Positions 6,708 to 14,612 of a stretch of DNA of 42,284 nucleotides are shown here, one piece after another (position 1 is the first letter of the stretch; each line of letters begins with the position of its first letter). The stretch is from positions 1 through 42,284 of the forward strand of contig NZ_BOOJ01000015.1 of the NCBI RefSeq assembly GCF_016863175.1, in the 5' to 3' direction. The notes under the pieces are model-generated. The model was given only the letters and a program-made list of their open reading frames with translations. It was not told where the DNA came from and did no database searches. The position numbers and the translations under genes are program-made. Origin of the DNA: Paraplanobispora siamensis (GTDB lineage: Bacteria; Actinomycetota; Actinomycetes; Streptosporangiales; Streptosporangiaceae).

Positions 6708-9700
6708 ATGTTGCGCGTACTCGGTCCTCTGCAGGCGGAGATCGACGGCCGCGCGGTGGACCTGGGCACCTCCCGGCAGCGGGCCGTGATCGCCAGGCTG
6801 GTCGCCGCGGGCGGGCACGTCGTCTCCACCGATCGTTTCATCGACGACCTGTGGCGGGGGCAGCCGCCGCCCAAGGCGCTGGCCGCCCTCCAGGTCTACG
6901 TGTCGAACCTGAGACGGGTGCTCGAACCCGCACGGGCGCCGCGCACCCCTGCGACCATACTGGTCAGCGCCGCCCCCGGATACCGCCTGCGCCTGGACCC
7001 GGAGCAGGTGGACGCCTGGTCGTTCCCCGCGCTGACCGACTCCGCCGCCGCCGCGCTGGCCGCGGGTGACGGGGAACGGGCGCTGGAGCTGGCCGACCGG
7101 GCGCTCGGGCTGTGGCAGGGGGCCGCCTACGCGGAGTTCGCCGACGAGGAATGGGCCGAGCCGGAGGCGGCGCGGCTGGAGGAGCTGCGGCTCGTCGCGG
7201 TGGAGCACCGGGCCGAGGCGCTGCTGGCGCTCGGGCGCAACGCCGGGATCGAGCTCGAACGGCACGTGCGCGCCCACCCCCTCAGGGAGAACGCCGTCCG
7301 GCTGCTCGCCCTGGCCCACTACCGCGCCGGACGGCAGGCCGACGCGCTGGCCGCCATCAGGCGGGCCCGCGACGTGCTCGCCGAGGAGCTGGGAGTCGAC
7401 CCCGGACCCGGCCTGCGCGCGCTGGAGGCCGACATCCTCGCGCACGCCGAGTCGCTGCGCCGGGAGCCGCCGCCGGCGTCCGCCCGCCCGCCGGTCCGGT
7501 TGCGGGCGGCCGGGCCCGTCCCGGACGGCCACGACCCCGGAGACGGTCACGCCCGCGGTGACGGCGCCCGCGACGACGATGGCGCCAGTGACAACGGTGA
7601 CGTCCGCGATGACGGCGCCCGCGAGGACGGCCGCGCCTCCGAGCAGACCGGCGGGCTCGTTGGCCGTACGGCGGAGCTGGCCGCGCTGCACGCCGTGGCC
7701 GATTCGCCGGGGCTGCACACCGTCTGGCTGGGCGGGGAGGCGGGCGCGGGCAAAAGCGTGCTGGCCGAGACGTTCTCCCGGAGGCTGGCGGCGCGGGGAT
7801 GGCTGACCGCGACGGGGCAGTGCCCGGAGACCGACGGCGGGGCGCCGCCCGCGTGGGCGTGGAGCGAGGTGGTGCGCGCCCTGGCCGCGGTGTGCCCCCC
7901 GCCGGGCGACGTGGCGGTGCGGCTGGCGCCGCTGCTGGCCGACGACGCCCCGGCCGCGGGTCAGTTCCTGCTGGCCAGGGCGGTGGAGGACTATCTGGCC
8001 GGAGCCGTACGGGACGGCGTGCGGCTGCTGGTCGTGCTGGAGGACGTGCACCGCGCCGACGGGGAGACGCTCCAGCTCCTGCGCCACCTGGTGGTACGGC
8101 TCGCGGCGCGGGACATCACGGTGGTGGCGACCTACCGCCCCGCGGAGGCCGGCGACCACCTCGGCGCCACCTGGGCGGCCCTGGCGGGCCGGGACACCCA
8201 CCGGGTCGACCTCGGCGGGCTCGGCGGCGGCGACGTGGCCCTGCTGCTGAGGCGGCGCTCCGGGATCGAGGTGGACGCGATGACCGCCCGCGCGGTGGCG
8301 GAGCGGACCGGGGGCAACCCGCTGTTCGTCTCCGAGACCGCGCGGTTGATCAGCACGGACGGCGCCTCCGCGGCCAGAGCGCTCCCTCCCGGGGTGCGCG
8401 ACCTGATCAGACGGAGGATCGCCCGGCTGCCCGCAACCGCCAGGACCGTGCTGCGGGACGCGGCGATCGTCGGCCGCGACGTGGACGTGGACGTGCTGCT
8501 CGCGATGGAGGGGGCCGACGAGGACACGGTGCTCGAAGGGCTGGAGGCCGGCGTGCTGACCGGCCTGCTCACCGAGCCGGCGCCGGGCCGGGTGCGCTTC
8601 GCCCACGTGCTCGTGCGCGAGACCCTCTACGAGGACACCCCGGGCATCCGCCGTACCCGCCTGCACGGCAGGGTGCTCGCCGCGCTGGAACGGGCCCGGC
8701 CGGGGGAGGTCTCCGCGCTCGGGCACCACGCGCTCGCGGCGGCCACCCCCGGCGCGGCGGAGCGCGCGCTGCCGTACATCGTGGCGGCCGCCTCGGCGGC
8801 GGCGGGCCTGCACGCCTACCGGGAGGCGGGGACGCTGTACTGCGGTGCGCTCGGCCTCGTCGGCGACGACGACCGCCTGCGGCTCGACCTGCTGTGCGGG
8901 CTGGTGGGCGTCCAGGCGCAGGAGGGCAACGTCATGGCGGCCAGGGAGAACCGGGAGCGGGCCATCGAGGTGGCGCGGCGCCTGGGATCCGGGCTGGTGC
9001 GGGCCCTGACCTCCTACGACGCCCCGGTGACCTGGTCGATCCAGCCGAACCGGAAGGTCGACGAGCCGTTCGTCGCCGCGCTGGAGGAGGCGCTGGCCGC
9101 GCCGGGGCGGGACGGTGAGGCGTCGCGGGACACGCCGGACCCGGCCGGGCCGGACGACGAGGCGCGCTGCCGGCTGCTGGCCACGCTCGTCTTCGAGCTG
9201 GAGGGACACGACGACGAGCGGTGCGAGCGCTACAGCGCCGAGTCCCTGCGGCTGGCCCGCGCGCTGGGCCGTACCGAACTCCTCTGCCTGGCCCTCAACG
9301 CCCGCTACTTCCTGCTGCTGACCCCGGGCCGGCGCGACGAGCTGGAGGCGGTGGGCCGGGAGCTGGTGGAGCTCGGCGAGCGCGCGGGGCTGCCGGGGTA
9401 CGCGATGCAGGGCCACCACGCCCTGTTCATGGTGAGCCTGGGCCGGGGCGACCTGACCGCGGCCCGGCACCACGCCGACCGGGCGCTGGAGTACTCCACC
9501 GGTGGGCAGCTCGGCCTCGCGCTGGCCGTACTGGCGCTGCTCGACACCCTGGTCCTGCTGATCAGAGGGGAGTTCGAGCGCGCGGAGAGCTCCTACACGG
9601 CCACCTCCGAGATCATGGCCGCGGCCGGGGGAGCCAACGCGCCCGGCATCGGCGTCGTCGGCCGGTTCGTGACCAGGCTGGCCGCGGGCTCGCCCCAGGA

Positions 9701-10133
9701 CCTCGACGAGATAGCGGCCGTCTACGAGCTCATCCCGCAGGACACCTCCGAGATCCTGGTCCGGGCGCTGGTGGCCGAGGGACGCCACGAGGAGGCGCGC
9801 TCCTTCTGGGAGCCGGACTGGGAGCACCGCCAGGACTACTACTGGCTGGTACGGCTGGCGCTGCGGGCGGAGAACGCGGTGGCCCTCGGGGACCGGGAGG
9901 TGGCCGAGCGGTGCTACCGGGAGCTGCTGCCCTGGGACGGGGAACTGGCCGGCCTGCAGTCCGGGTCGATCACCATCGGGCCGGTCGCCCACGTTCTCGG
10001 CGATCTCGCCGAGTTCCTCGGCCGGGACGGCGCGGCCCACTACGCGAAGGCGGCGCGGGTCGCCGAGGCGATCGGCTCCCCGCACTGGGCGCGCAGGGCC
10101 GAGGCCGCGCTCAGGCGGCCGGGGCTGAGGTAG
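6708..10133 (+). CDS. BTAD (SARP/AfsR-like) regulator with ATPase domain
   Basis: This 1141-residue regulator has a winged-helix OmpR-type DNA-binding domain at residues 1-90 (LGPLQAEIDGRAVDLGTSRQ ... ALQVYVSNLRRVLE) and a bacterial transcriptional activation domain at about 95-250 (DAWSFPAL ... AIRRARDVLAEELGVDPGPGL). A disordered linker rich in Asp and Gly follows (about 270-320). Next is an AAA/STAND ATPase with Walker A GGEAGAGKS (about 342-350) and Walker B LLVVLEDVHRAD (about 440-450), and then a C-terminal helical TPR-like region. The arrangement matches the large AfsR/DnrI-like regulators that control antibiotic or developmental genes in actinomycetes. No biosynthetic genes lie nearby. 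The start ATG has no clear ribosome binding site. Confidence 0.9.
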   Translation: MLRVLGPLQAEIDGRAVDLGTSRQRAVIARLVAAGGHVVSTDRFIDDLWRGQPPPKALAALQVYVSNLRRVLEPARAPRTPATILVSAAPGYRLRLDPEQVDAWSFPALTDSAAAALAAGDGERALELADRALGLWQGAAYAEFADEEWAEPEAARLEELRLVAVEHRAEALLALGRNAGIELERHVRAHPLRENAVRLLALAHYRAGRQADALAAIRRARDVLAEELGVDPGPGLRALEADILAHAESLRREPPPASARPPVRLRAAGPVPDGHDPGDGHARGDGARDDDGASDNGDVRDDGAREDGRASEQTGGLVGRTAELAALHAVADSPGLHTVWLGGEAGAGKSVLAETFSRRLAARGWLTATGQCPETDGGAPPAWAWSEVVRALAAVCPPPGDVAVRLAPLLADDAPAAGQFLLARAVEDYLAGAVRDGVRLLVVLEDVHRADGETLQLLRHLVVRLAARDITVVATYRPAEAGDHLGATWAALAGRDTHRVDLGGLGGGDVALLLRRRSGIEVDAMTARAVAERTGGNPLFVSETARLISTDGASAARALPPGVRDLIRRRIARLPATARTVLRDAAIVGRDVDVDVLLAMEGADEDTVLEGLEAGVLTGLLTEPAPGRVRFAHVLVRETLYEDTPGIRRTRLHGRVLAALERARPGEVSALGHHALAAATPGAAERALPYIVAAASAAAGLHAYREAGTLYCGALGLVGDDDRLRLDLLCGLVGVQAQEGNVMAARENRERAIEVARRLGSGLVRALTSYDAPVTWSIQPNRKVDEPFVAALEEALAAPGRDGEASRDTPDPAGPDDEARCRLLATLVFELEGHDDERCERYSAESLRLARALGRTELLCLALNARYFLLLTPGRRDELEAVGRELVELGERAGLPGYAMQGHHALFMVSLGRGDLTAARHHADRALEYSTGGQLGLALAVLALLDTLVLLIRGEFERAESSYTATSEIMAAAGGANAPGIGVVGRFVTRLAAGSPQDLDEIAAVYELIPQDTSEILVRALVAEGRHEEARSFWEPDWEHRQDYYWLVRLALRAENAVALGDREVAERCYRELLPWDGELAGLQSGSITIGPVAHVLGDLAEFLGRDGAAHYAKAARVAEAIGSPHWARRAEAALRRPGLR

Positions 10134-10160
10134 CAGGGGCTCGGGCGGCCGGGGCTCAGG
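10110..10160. repeat. 30-bp-period repeat across the end of the BTAD gene
   Basis: A 21-base segment at 10110-10130 (CTCAGGCGGCCGGGGCTGAG and one more G) recurs at 10140-10160 with two changes. The first copy holds the last codons of the BTAD gene; the second spans the short gap into the end of the convergent hemerythrin gene. Confidence 0.75.
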
Positions 10161-10791
10161 CGGCCTGGCCGAAGACGAGCCGCTGACGGCGCCGGTAGCC
10201 GCCGCGCAGCAGCGCCAGCATGACGGTCAGCACCGGGCCGGCCATCCGGCGCAGCCGGGCGAGCTCGTCCGGCCTGGCGTAGCGCTCGATCCTGGGCAGG
10301 TCGAACTTGATGTTGCCGCCCTTGCGGACCGCGTTCTCGACCGTCTCCCAGTCGGCCACGGACACATACTCGGTGATGATCGGGAAGATGAGCCGCTCCT
10401 CCTCCTCGATGTGCTCGTCGAGCATGTCGGCGAGCCGGGTCAGCGCGGGGGCGAGCGCCGAGGCGTCCCGGGTGGCGGCGAAGCGGGCCGCCTGCGCGGT
10501 GATCTCCTCCAGCAGCGGGTCCAGCTCGGAGTGGTCGTCGCTCAGGTCGCGCAGGTCCACCTCGGCGCCGGCGGAACGTTCGATGACCGGCCAGAGCATC
10601 TCGTCCTCCATCGTGTGATGGTGGTGGATGCTGGCGCACAGCAGCGCGACGTCCTCGGAGATCGCGGCGGCGCGGGCGGCGTCGGCGGTCTGCCGGCCGG
10701 CGGCCAGGTCCGTCGCCAGGACGGCCATGCGGCGGGTGTCGCCCCGCATGGCGCGGTGCGCGATCGTGAATCCCAGCAGGTCGGGGGTCAT
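10156..10791 (-). CDS. Hemerythrin (HHE) domain protein
   Basis: This 211-residue cytosolic protein has a four-helix hemerythrin-like domain that should bind a non-haem di-iron centre. Candidate ligands are seen in order: H in FTIAHRAMRGD, the cluster SIHHHHTMEDEMLWP, DDHSELDPLLEEI, and DEHIEEEERLIFPII. These match the H-HxxxE-H-HxxxE spacing. The C-terminal 60 residues (GGNIKFDLPRIERYARPDEL ... ALLRGGYRRRQRL) are a helical extension found in actinomycete members. A role in oxygen, nitric oxide or iron sensing is known for some relatives; here it is inference. The ATG at 10791 is fixed by GAGAAGGACC upstream; the longer frame to 10929 is not used. Confidence 0.88.
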   Translation of the reverse strand: MTPDLLGFTIAHRAMRGDTRRMAVLATDLAAGRQTADAARAAAISEDVALLCASIHHHHTMEDEMLWPVIERSAGAEVDLRDLSDDHSELDPLLEEITAQAARFAATRDASALAPALTRLADMLDEHIEEEERLIFPIITEYVSVADWETVENAVRKGGNIKFDLPRIERYARPDELARLRRMAGPVLTVMLALLRGGYRRRQRLVFGQAA

Positions 10792-10988
10792 GTCAAGGTC
10801 CTTCTCACGTCGTTGCGGGTGGTGCTCCGCAACGATGCGACGGCCCGTTTGGAACCTACTTGGTGAGGACTTGCGATCCTCTCGGAGCCCGATCACGGGG
10901 GCCGGGTCGCGGAGGATCCGATTTCGCATCGTGCGCTCAGGACGTGTATGGTTACACCTGTCCGCAACGCGAGAGCGGCAGCGGACAG

Positions 10989-11064
10989 GCCCCTATAGCT
11001 CAGTCGGCAGAGCGTCTCCATGGTAAGGAGAAGGTCAACGGTTCGATTCCGTTTGGGGGCTCCA
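10989..11064 (+). tRNA. tRNA-Thr (GGT anticodon)
   Basis: A complete 76-base cloverleaf: acceptor stem GCCCCTA/TGGGGGC with one G-U pair, D arm GCTC/GAGC, anticodon stem TCTCC/GGAGA with loop ATGGTAA (anticodon GGT, read as GGU), and T arm AACGG-TTCGATT-CCGTT. The 3' CCA is encoded. It reads ACC/ACU threonine codons. Confidence 0.97.
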
Positions 11065-11071
11065 CAGCCTC

Positions 11072-11099
11072 AATGCCCTGGCCATCTGGTCGGGGCATT
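11072..11099 (+). terminator. Hairpin after tRNA-Thr
   Basis: AATGCCC (11072-11078) can pair with GGGCATT (11093-11099) around a 14-base loop, eight bases after the tRNA. There is no T-run after it, which is usual for terminators in high-GC actinomycetes. A second small hairpin (ATGGGG/CCCCAT) is at 11162-11179. Confidence 0.5.
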
Positions 11100-11262
11100 C
11101 GGCTTGGGTGGGTCGGACCACCCGTGAAATGCTCAAGGTTCCCGGCACACGGACGGGCACAATGGGGGGAAATCCCCATGGAATTGTCCTGACGTGCGCA
11201 AGTGCGCAGGCGCTCTGCGAGTCGGGTATCCTTGCGGTGGCCGGTCGATTTCGCCGGCCCCA

Positions 11263-11336
11263 GGCGGAGTAGCTCAGTCAGGCAGAGCAAACGGCTCATA
11301 ATCGTTGTGTCGCCGGTTCAAGTCCGGCCTCCGCTA
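11263..11336 (+). tRNA. tRNA-Met (CAT anticodon)
   Basis: The cloverleaf spans 74 bases: acceptor GGCGGAG/CTCCGCT with a terminal G-U pair, D arm GCTC/GAGC, anticodon stem AACGG/TCGTT with loop CTCATAA (anticodon CAT), T arm GCCGG-TTCAAGT-CCGGC and discriminator A. The next bases are CTA, so CCA is not encoded and must be added. The normal acceptor pairing and D arm fit the elongator rather than the initiator; a C-to-lysidine change to read AUA is unlikely given the neighbouring rpmG block. Confidence 0.94.
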
Positions 11337-11414
11337 CTACCCTCCCGGGCCCCAGCCACAAGCGGGGCCCCGGCATGGGTTGTCCCAGTCCCGAACGTAG
11401 AAAGGCACTCCCAA

Positions 11415-11579
11415 GTGGCTGCCACCGACGTTAGGCCGAAGATCACGCTGGCCTGCCAGGAGTGCAAGCACCGCAACTACATCACGCGGAAGAACCGGCG
11501 TAACGACCCGGACCGGCTTGAGCTCAAGAAGTACTGCCCGAACTGCAAGACGCACCAGGCGCACCGCGAGACCCGCTAA
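11415..11579 (+). CDS. rpmG: 50S ribosomal protein L33
   Basis: This 54-residue protein starts with GTG, about ten bases after GAAAGG. The sequence [20 protein letters not shown], then [20 protein letters not shown], then [13 protein letters not shown] is full-length L33. The two Cys pairs (CQEC and CPNC) are intact, so this is the zinc-binding (C+) form, the one used in zinc-replete conditions. It follows tRNA-Met by about 80 bases, as in many actinomycetes where tRNA genes, rpmG, a MaoC pair and murB are clustered. It acts in the large ribosomal subunit near the E site. Confidence 0.97.
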   Translation: MAATDVRPKITLACQECKHRNYITRKNRRNDPDRLELKKYCPNCKTHQAHRETR

Positions 11580-11894
11580 GTCTCTGCGAAGCCCTCCCCC
11601 CTCGGGGCGGAGGATGAGAACTTCTGTAGCGCTCAGATACCCGACGCAGACCGGCGTTCCCCCCAAGGGCGCCGGTCTGTCGCGTTCCCGCCGGATTTTC
11701 CCGCCTCGCCGGGGCCGCTTTCTTGATCGGTTGTCGCATCCGCACAGCTTTCCGCGCTGGGTGTTGACCGTGCTCGACAGCCGGCCGCGGCGCGTGCCGG
11801 GCTACGGTTTCCTGGTGGCCGATCGGGGCTCGACCTCCCGAATCTTGTTCTGTTACTGTCGGCCTCACCAGCTCGGATTCCGTAAAGGAGCACG
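11580..11894 (+). other. Intergenic region with terminator and hadA promoter
   Basis: These 315 bases hold no gene that I can support. The first part carries the terminator-like hairpin at 11647-11679. The second part should contain the promoter for the hadA-hadB genes: TTGACC at 11764 and TACTGT at 11854 look like separate -35 and -10 elements but are not at proper spacing from each other, so I do not pair them. Confidence 0.45.
11647..11679 (+). terminator. Terminator-like hairpin after rpmG
   Basis: CAGACCGGCG (11647-11656) pairs perfectly with CGCCGGTCTG (11670-11679) around a 13-base loop. The hairpin sits 68 bases past the rpmG stop. The lack of a U-tract is normal in this group. Confidence 0.65.
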
Positions 11895-12341
11895 ATGGCT
11901 CTGAACCGTGATTTCGTCGGGCGGGCGTCCGCGCCTTCCGCGCCCTACGAGGTCAGCCGTGTGAAGATCAGAGAGTTCGCGACGGCGATCGGCGACAGCA
12001 ATCCGATCTACCACGACAGGGAGGCCGCGCAGGCGGCCGGTCATCCCGATGTCGTCGCCCCGCCCACCTTCCCGATCGTGTTCAGCCTGTCCGGCGGGGC
12101 GATCCTGGCCGACCCCGAGCTCGGCCTGAACTTCGCGATGGTGGTCCACGGCGAGCAGCGCTTCGAGTACCGCAGGCCCATCCACGCCGGTGACGAGCTG
12201 GTCAGCGTCTCCACCGTGACCGACATCCGCAGCGTCGGGCGCAACGAGTTCATCACCGTCAGGAGCGACGTCGCGACCGTCGAGGGCGAGCTCGTCTGCA
12301 CGACCTACAACACCATCGTCGAGCGTGGAGGGGCGGGCTGA
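11895..12341 (+). CDS. hadA: MaoC-like (3R)-hydroxyacyl-ACP dehydratase subunit A
   Basis: A 148-residue hotdog-fold protein of the N-terminal MaoC type (UPF0336). Residues 1-30 (MALNRDFVGRASAPSAPYEVS) start the usual actinobacterial version; FATAIGDSNPIYHDREAAQAAGH and APPTFPIVFSL follow, then FEYRRPIHAGDELVSVSTV. In mycobacteria HadA pairs with the catalytic HadB to dehydrate 3-hydroxyacyl-ACP in fatty-acid elongation (FAS-II). Here hadB follows one base after the stop, which supports a heterodimer. AAAGGAG is a strong ribosome binding site 6 bases before the ATG. The symbol is by analogy; orthology to the mycobacterial gene is inferred. Confidence 0.9.
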   Translation: MALNRDFVGRASAPSAPYEVSRVKIREFATAIGDSNPIYHDREAAQAAGHPDVVAPPTFPIVFSLSGGAILADPELGLNFAMVVHGEQRFEYRRPIHAGDELVSVSTVTDIRSVGRNEFITVRSDVATVEGELVCTTYNTIVERGGAG

Positions 12342-12342
12342 C

Positions 12343-12771
12343 ATGGCCGCGACGGTCAAGTACGACGAGGTCGAGATCGGCCAGGAGATCCCGGCCGTGG
12401 ACTATCCGGTCCGCCGGATCAACCTGGTGATGTACGCCGGGGCGTCGGGCGACTTCAACCCCATCCACTGGAACGAGCGCTTCGCCAAGACCGTCGGCCT
12501 GCCCGACGTCATCGCCCACGGCATGTTCACCATGGCCCAGGGCGGCCGGTTCGTCACGGACTGGGCGGGCGACCCCGGGGCGGTCGTCGACTACGGGGTG
12601 CGGTTCTCGTCCATGGTGGTCGTCCCCGACGACGACCAGGGCACCGTGATCACGGTCAGCGGCGTCATCGAGGAGAAGCTCGAGGACAAGCGCGTGGTGG
12701 TCGCTCTGACGGCCAAGTGCGACGGCTCCCGGGTGCTGTCCAAGGCGCGCGCGGTGGTCCAGCTCGCCTGA
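12343..12771 (+). CDS. hadB: MaoC-like (3R)-hydroxyacyl-ACP dehydratase subunit B
   Basis: The protein has 142 residues and a MaoC hotdog fold with the hydratase-2 motif YAGASGDFNPIHWNERFAK; Asp and His in GDFNPIH are the expected catalytic pair. VIAHGMFTMAQGGRFV and the strands VVDYGVRFSSMVVVPD are family-typical. It is the catalytic partner of the product of the gene one base upstream and is translationally coupled to it. I chose the ATG at 12343 over a GTG at 12325 because MAATVKYDEVEIGQ is the usual N-terminus and the earlier start would overlap hadA. Role: water removal in each fatty-acid elongation cycle, by analogy to mycobacterial HadB. Confidence 0.92.
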   Translation: MAATVKYDEVEIGQEIPAVDYPVRRINLVMYAGASGDFNPIHWNERFAKTVGLPDVIAHGMFTMAQGGRFVTDWAGDPGAVVDYGVRFSSMVVVPDDDQGTVITVSGVIEEKLEDKRVVVALTAKCDGSRVLSKARAVVQLA

Positions 12772-12845
12772 GGCGGGGTCCGGGGCGGCGCGGGGCCGGG
12801 ATGGGGCCGGAGAATCTTCTCCCGGTGCGTGGGTAGCGTCAGGAA

Positions 12846-13217
12846 ATGAGCGAAACACCACGTCACGTGACCGAGCGGGCCGAGGAGAGGACCGGTGATC
12901 GGCTCGACGGCCGGCCCGAGGACGCCTCCACCGCCGCCGAGGCCGCCACTCCGGGCGGCTCTCCCCACGCCATCCCCCAGCCCGAGGCCAAGCAGGTCGC
13001 CGACGAGGAGGCGGCCCCCGAGCAGGTGCCCGAGGGCTCCGAGCTCGTCGGCCGGGGCGGTGACAACGAGCTGGAGGGCAACCCCCAGCGGGTGGCCGCC
13101 TCCCAGCGCTACTGGGACGGGGCCACCGGGACGTCGCGGATCGACGAGGCCATGCCCCGCGGTCAGGACGAGGACCCCGCCGGATCGGGCGAACGCACCG
13201 GCGGGACGGAACTGTGA
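12846..13217 (+). CDS. Disordered acidic hypothetical protein
   Basis: This 123-residue protein is rich in Glu, Gly, Ala, Pro and Asp and has almost no hydrophobic stretches, so it should be unfolded alone. Segments include RVAASQRYWDGATGTSRIDE and PEGSELVGRGGDNELEGNPQ. No family is recognised. It lies between hadB and murB on the same strand, 74 bases after hadB and 63 before murB, and may be transcribed with them. The coding bias agrees with a real gene. Confidence 0.62.
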   Translation: MSETPRHVTERAEERTGDRLDGRPEDASTAAEAATPGGSPHAIPQPEAKQVADEEAAPEQVPEGSELVGRGGDNELEGNPQRVAASQRYWDGATGTSRIDEAMPRGQDEDPAGSGERTGGTEL

Positions 13218-13280
13218 CCTGACTCCCCGGGCCGCGTAGGGTGGTCGGCGGATTTCGCATTGACCCCCGAGGGACGTGGC

Positions 13281-14321
13281 ATGGCAGAACGGTTGGCAAG
13301 GGTACGGCTGGCGCCGTACACGACGCTGGGGCTGGGCGGGCCGGCGCGGGCGTTCGTGGAGGCCGGGTCGGCCGAGGAGATCGTCGAGCTGGTCGCGGAG
13401 GCCGACCGGGCGGGCGAGCCGGTTCTCGTGCTCGGCGGCGGCAGCAACCTGGTCGTCTCGGACGACGGGTTCGACGGGCTGGTCGTGCGGGTCGCGTCAC
13501 GGGGTGTCGAGGTCGACGGCGACCGGGTCACCGCCCAGGCCGGCGAGGACTGGGACGCGCTGGTCGCCCGGGCCGTGGCGGAGGGGCGGTCGGGCGTCGA
13601 GTGCCTGTCCGGGATCCCCGGAATGGTCGGCTCCACGCCGATCCAGAACGTCGGGGCCTACGGGCAGGACGTCTCGCAGACGATCACCGGGGTGCGGGTC
13701 TACGACCGGGTCTCCGGGCGGGTGTGCGACCTGCCGGCGGCCGAGTGCGGGTTCGCCTACCGGCACAGCGTCTTCAAGGAGGACCCCGGCCGGTACGTCG
13801 TCCTGGCGGTCACCTACGCGCTGCCCGGGGACGGGCTGTCCGGCCCCGTCGCCTACAAGGAGCTGGCCGTACGGCTGGGCGTCGGGATAGGCACGCGGGT
13901 GCCGCTCGCCGAGGCCCGGCAGGCGGTCCTGGAGCTGCGCGCGGGCAAGGGCATGGTCCTGGACGCCGCTGACCCGGACAGCCGCAGTGCGGGGTCGTTC
14001 TTCACCAACCCGATCCTCACCGCCGTCCAGGTGGCCGAGCTGGAGCTGCGCGCCCCCGGCTTCCCCCGCTGGGACATGCCCGGCGGGGACGGGGTGAAGG
14101 TCCCGGCCGCCTGGCTGATCGAGAACGCCGGGTTCCCCAAGGGCTACCGGCGCGGCCCGGCCCGGATCTCCACCAAGCACACCCTCGCCATGACGAACCC
14201 GGAGCTGTCGGCGACCACGGAGGAACTCCTCGACCTGGCCCGCGAGGTCCGCGACGGGGTGCACGAGAAGTTCGGCGTCACCCTGGTCAACGAACCCGTC
14301 CTGGTCGGCACCCGGCTGTAG
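13281..14321 (+). CDS. murB: UDP-N-acetylenolpyruvoylglucosamine reductase
   Basis: MurB (346 residues) is a flavoenzyme that reduces UDP-N-acetylglucosamine enolpyruvate with NADPH to UDP-N-acetylmuramate, the second committed step of peptidoglycan synthesis, in the cytosol. Seen are the FAD-binding parts TTLGLGGPARAFVE and VLGGGSNLVVSDDGFDGLVV, the core GVECLSGIPGMVGSTPIQNV plus GAYGQDV, the catalytic Ser region AGSFFTNPIL and the terminal VTLVNEPVLVG with the catalytic Glu. I chose the ATG at 13281 (GAGGGA seven bases before) over an upstream TTG at 13260. It is complete and shows no anomalies. Confidence 0.97.
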   Translation: MAERLARVRLAPYTTLGLGGPARAFVEAGSAEEIVELVAEADRAGEPVLVLGGGSNLVVSDDGFDGLVVRVASRGVEVDGDRVTAQAGEDWDALVARAVAEGRSGVECLSGIPGMVGSTPIQNVGAYGQDVSQTITGVRVYDRVSGRVCDLPAAECGFAYRHSVFKEDPGRYVVLAVTYALPGDGLSGPVAYKELAVRLGVGIGTRVPLAEARQAVLELRAGKGMVLDAADPDSRSAGSFFTNPILTAVQVAELELRAPGFPRWDMPGGDGVKVPAAWLIENAGFPKGYRRGPARISTKHTLAMTNPELSATTEELLDLAREVRDGVHEKFGVTLVNEPVLVGTRL

Positions 14322-14381
14322 CGTCCGGCCCCGGGGAGGGAATGAGCGGCTCCCCGCGGGTGTTATGGTCGGGTGGAAACA

Positions 14382-14548
14382 CCCGAAGGGGAGTAGTCCC
14401 AATCGCGTGATCGACACACTGGCGCCCTGGGCGCCCGGTCACGCGGGCCTCGTTCCCGGTGAGACGCGCGGTTGCGCGCCCTCCCGCGGACAGGCGGACG
14501 AGACCTTCGGCCTGGCAGGCATATGACATCAATGCCACCGGGCCGAAG
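14382..14548 (+). ncRNA. yybP-ykoY manganese riboswitch
   Basis: The 5' leader of the GDT1-type gene contains the riboswitch signatures: GAAGGGGAGTAG at 14386-14396 and GAGACCTTCGGCC near 14500-14512. CCGAAGG (14383-14389) and CCTTCGG (14504-14510) form helix P1, exactly as in the family. A hairpin with a GAAA loop (CGGGTG/CACCCG) precedes it at 14370-14385. In the expression platform, CTTCGGCC (14505-14512) can instead pair with GGCCGAAG (14541-14548). Pairing of one strand to either partner gives an on/off switch. CCCTT (14573-14577) could also mask the AAGGG binding site at 14600-14604. The family binds Mn2+ and typically turns on Mn exporters. Boundaries are approximate. Confidence 0.85.
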
Positions 14549-14612
14549 CGTGCCCGGAAACTCCCCGGGTCCCCCTTCCGGCCCGGTCGCATGCGCATGA
14601 AGGGCGATCGCG

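Noticed and set aside
6681-10085. A frame of 1134 residues antisense to the BTAD regulator
   Set aside because: The plus-strand frame has complete BTAD and ATPase motifs. The antisense frame is rich in Arg, Gly, Gln and Val without any recognisable domain, as expected for a shadow in high-GC DNA.
6708-10133. Pathway-specific activator of a biosynthetic cluster
   Set aside because: No polyketide, peptide or terpene synthesis genes are in the window, so a cluster cannot be claimed.
11764-11769. TTGACC as -35 of the hadA promoter
   Set aside because: No -10 like sequence at 16-18 bases; kept only as a note in the intergenic entry.
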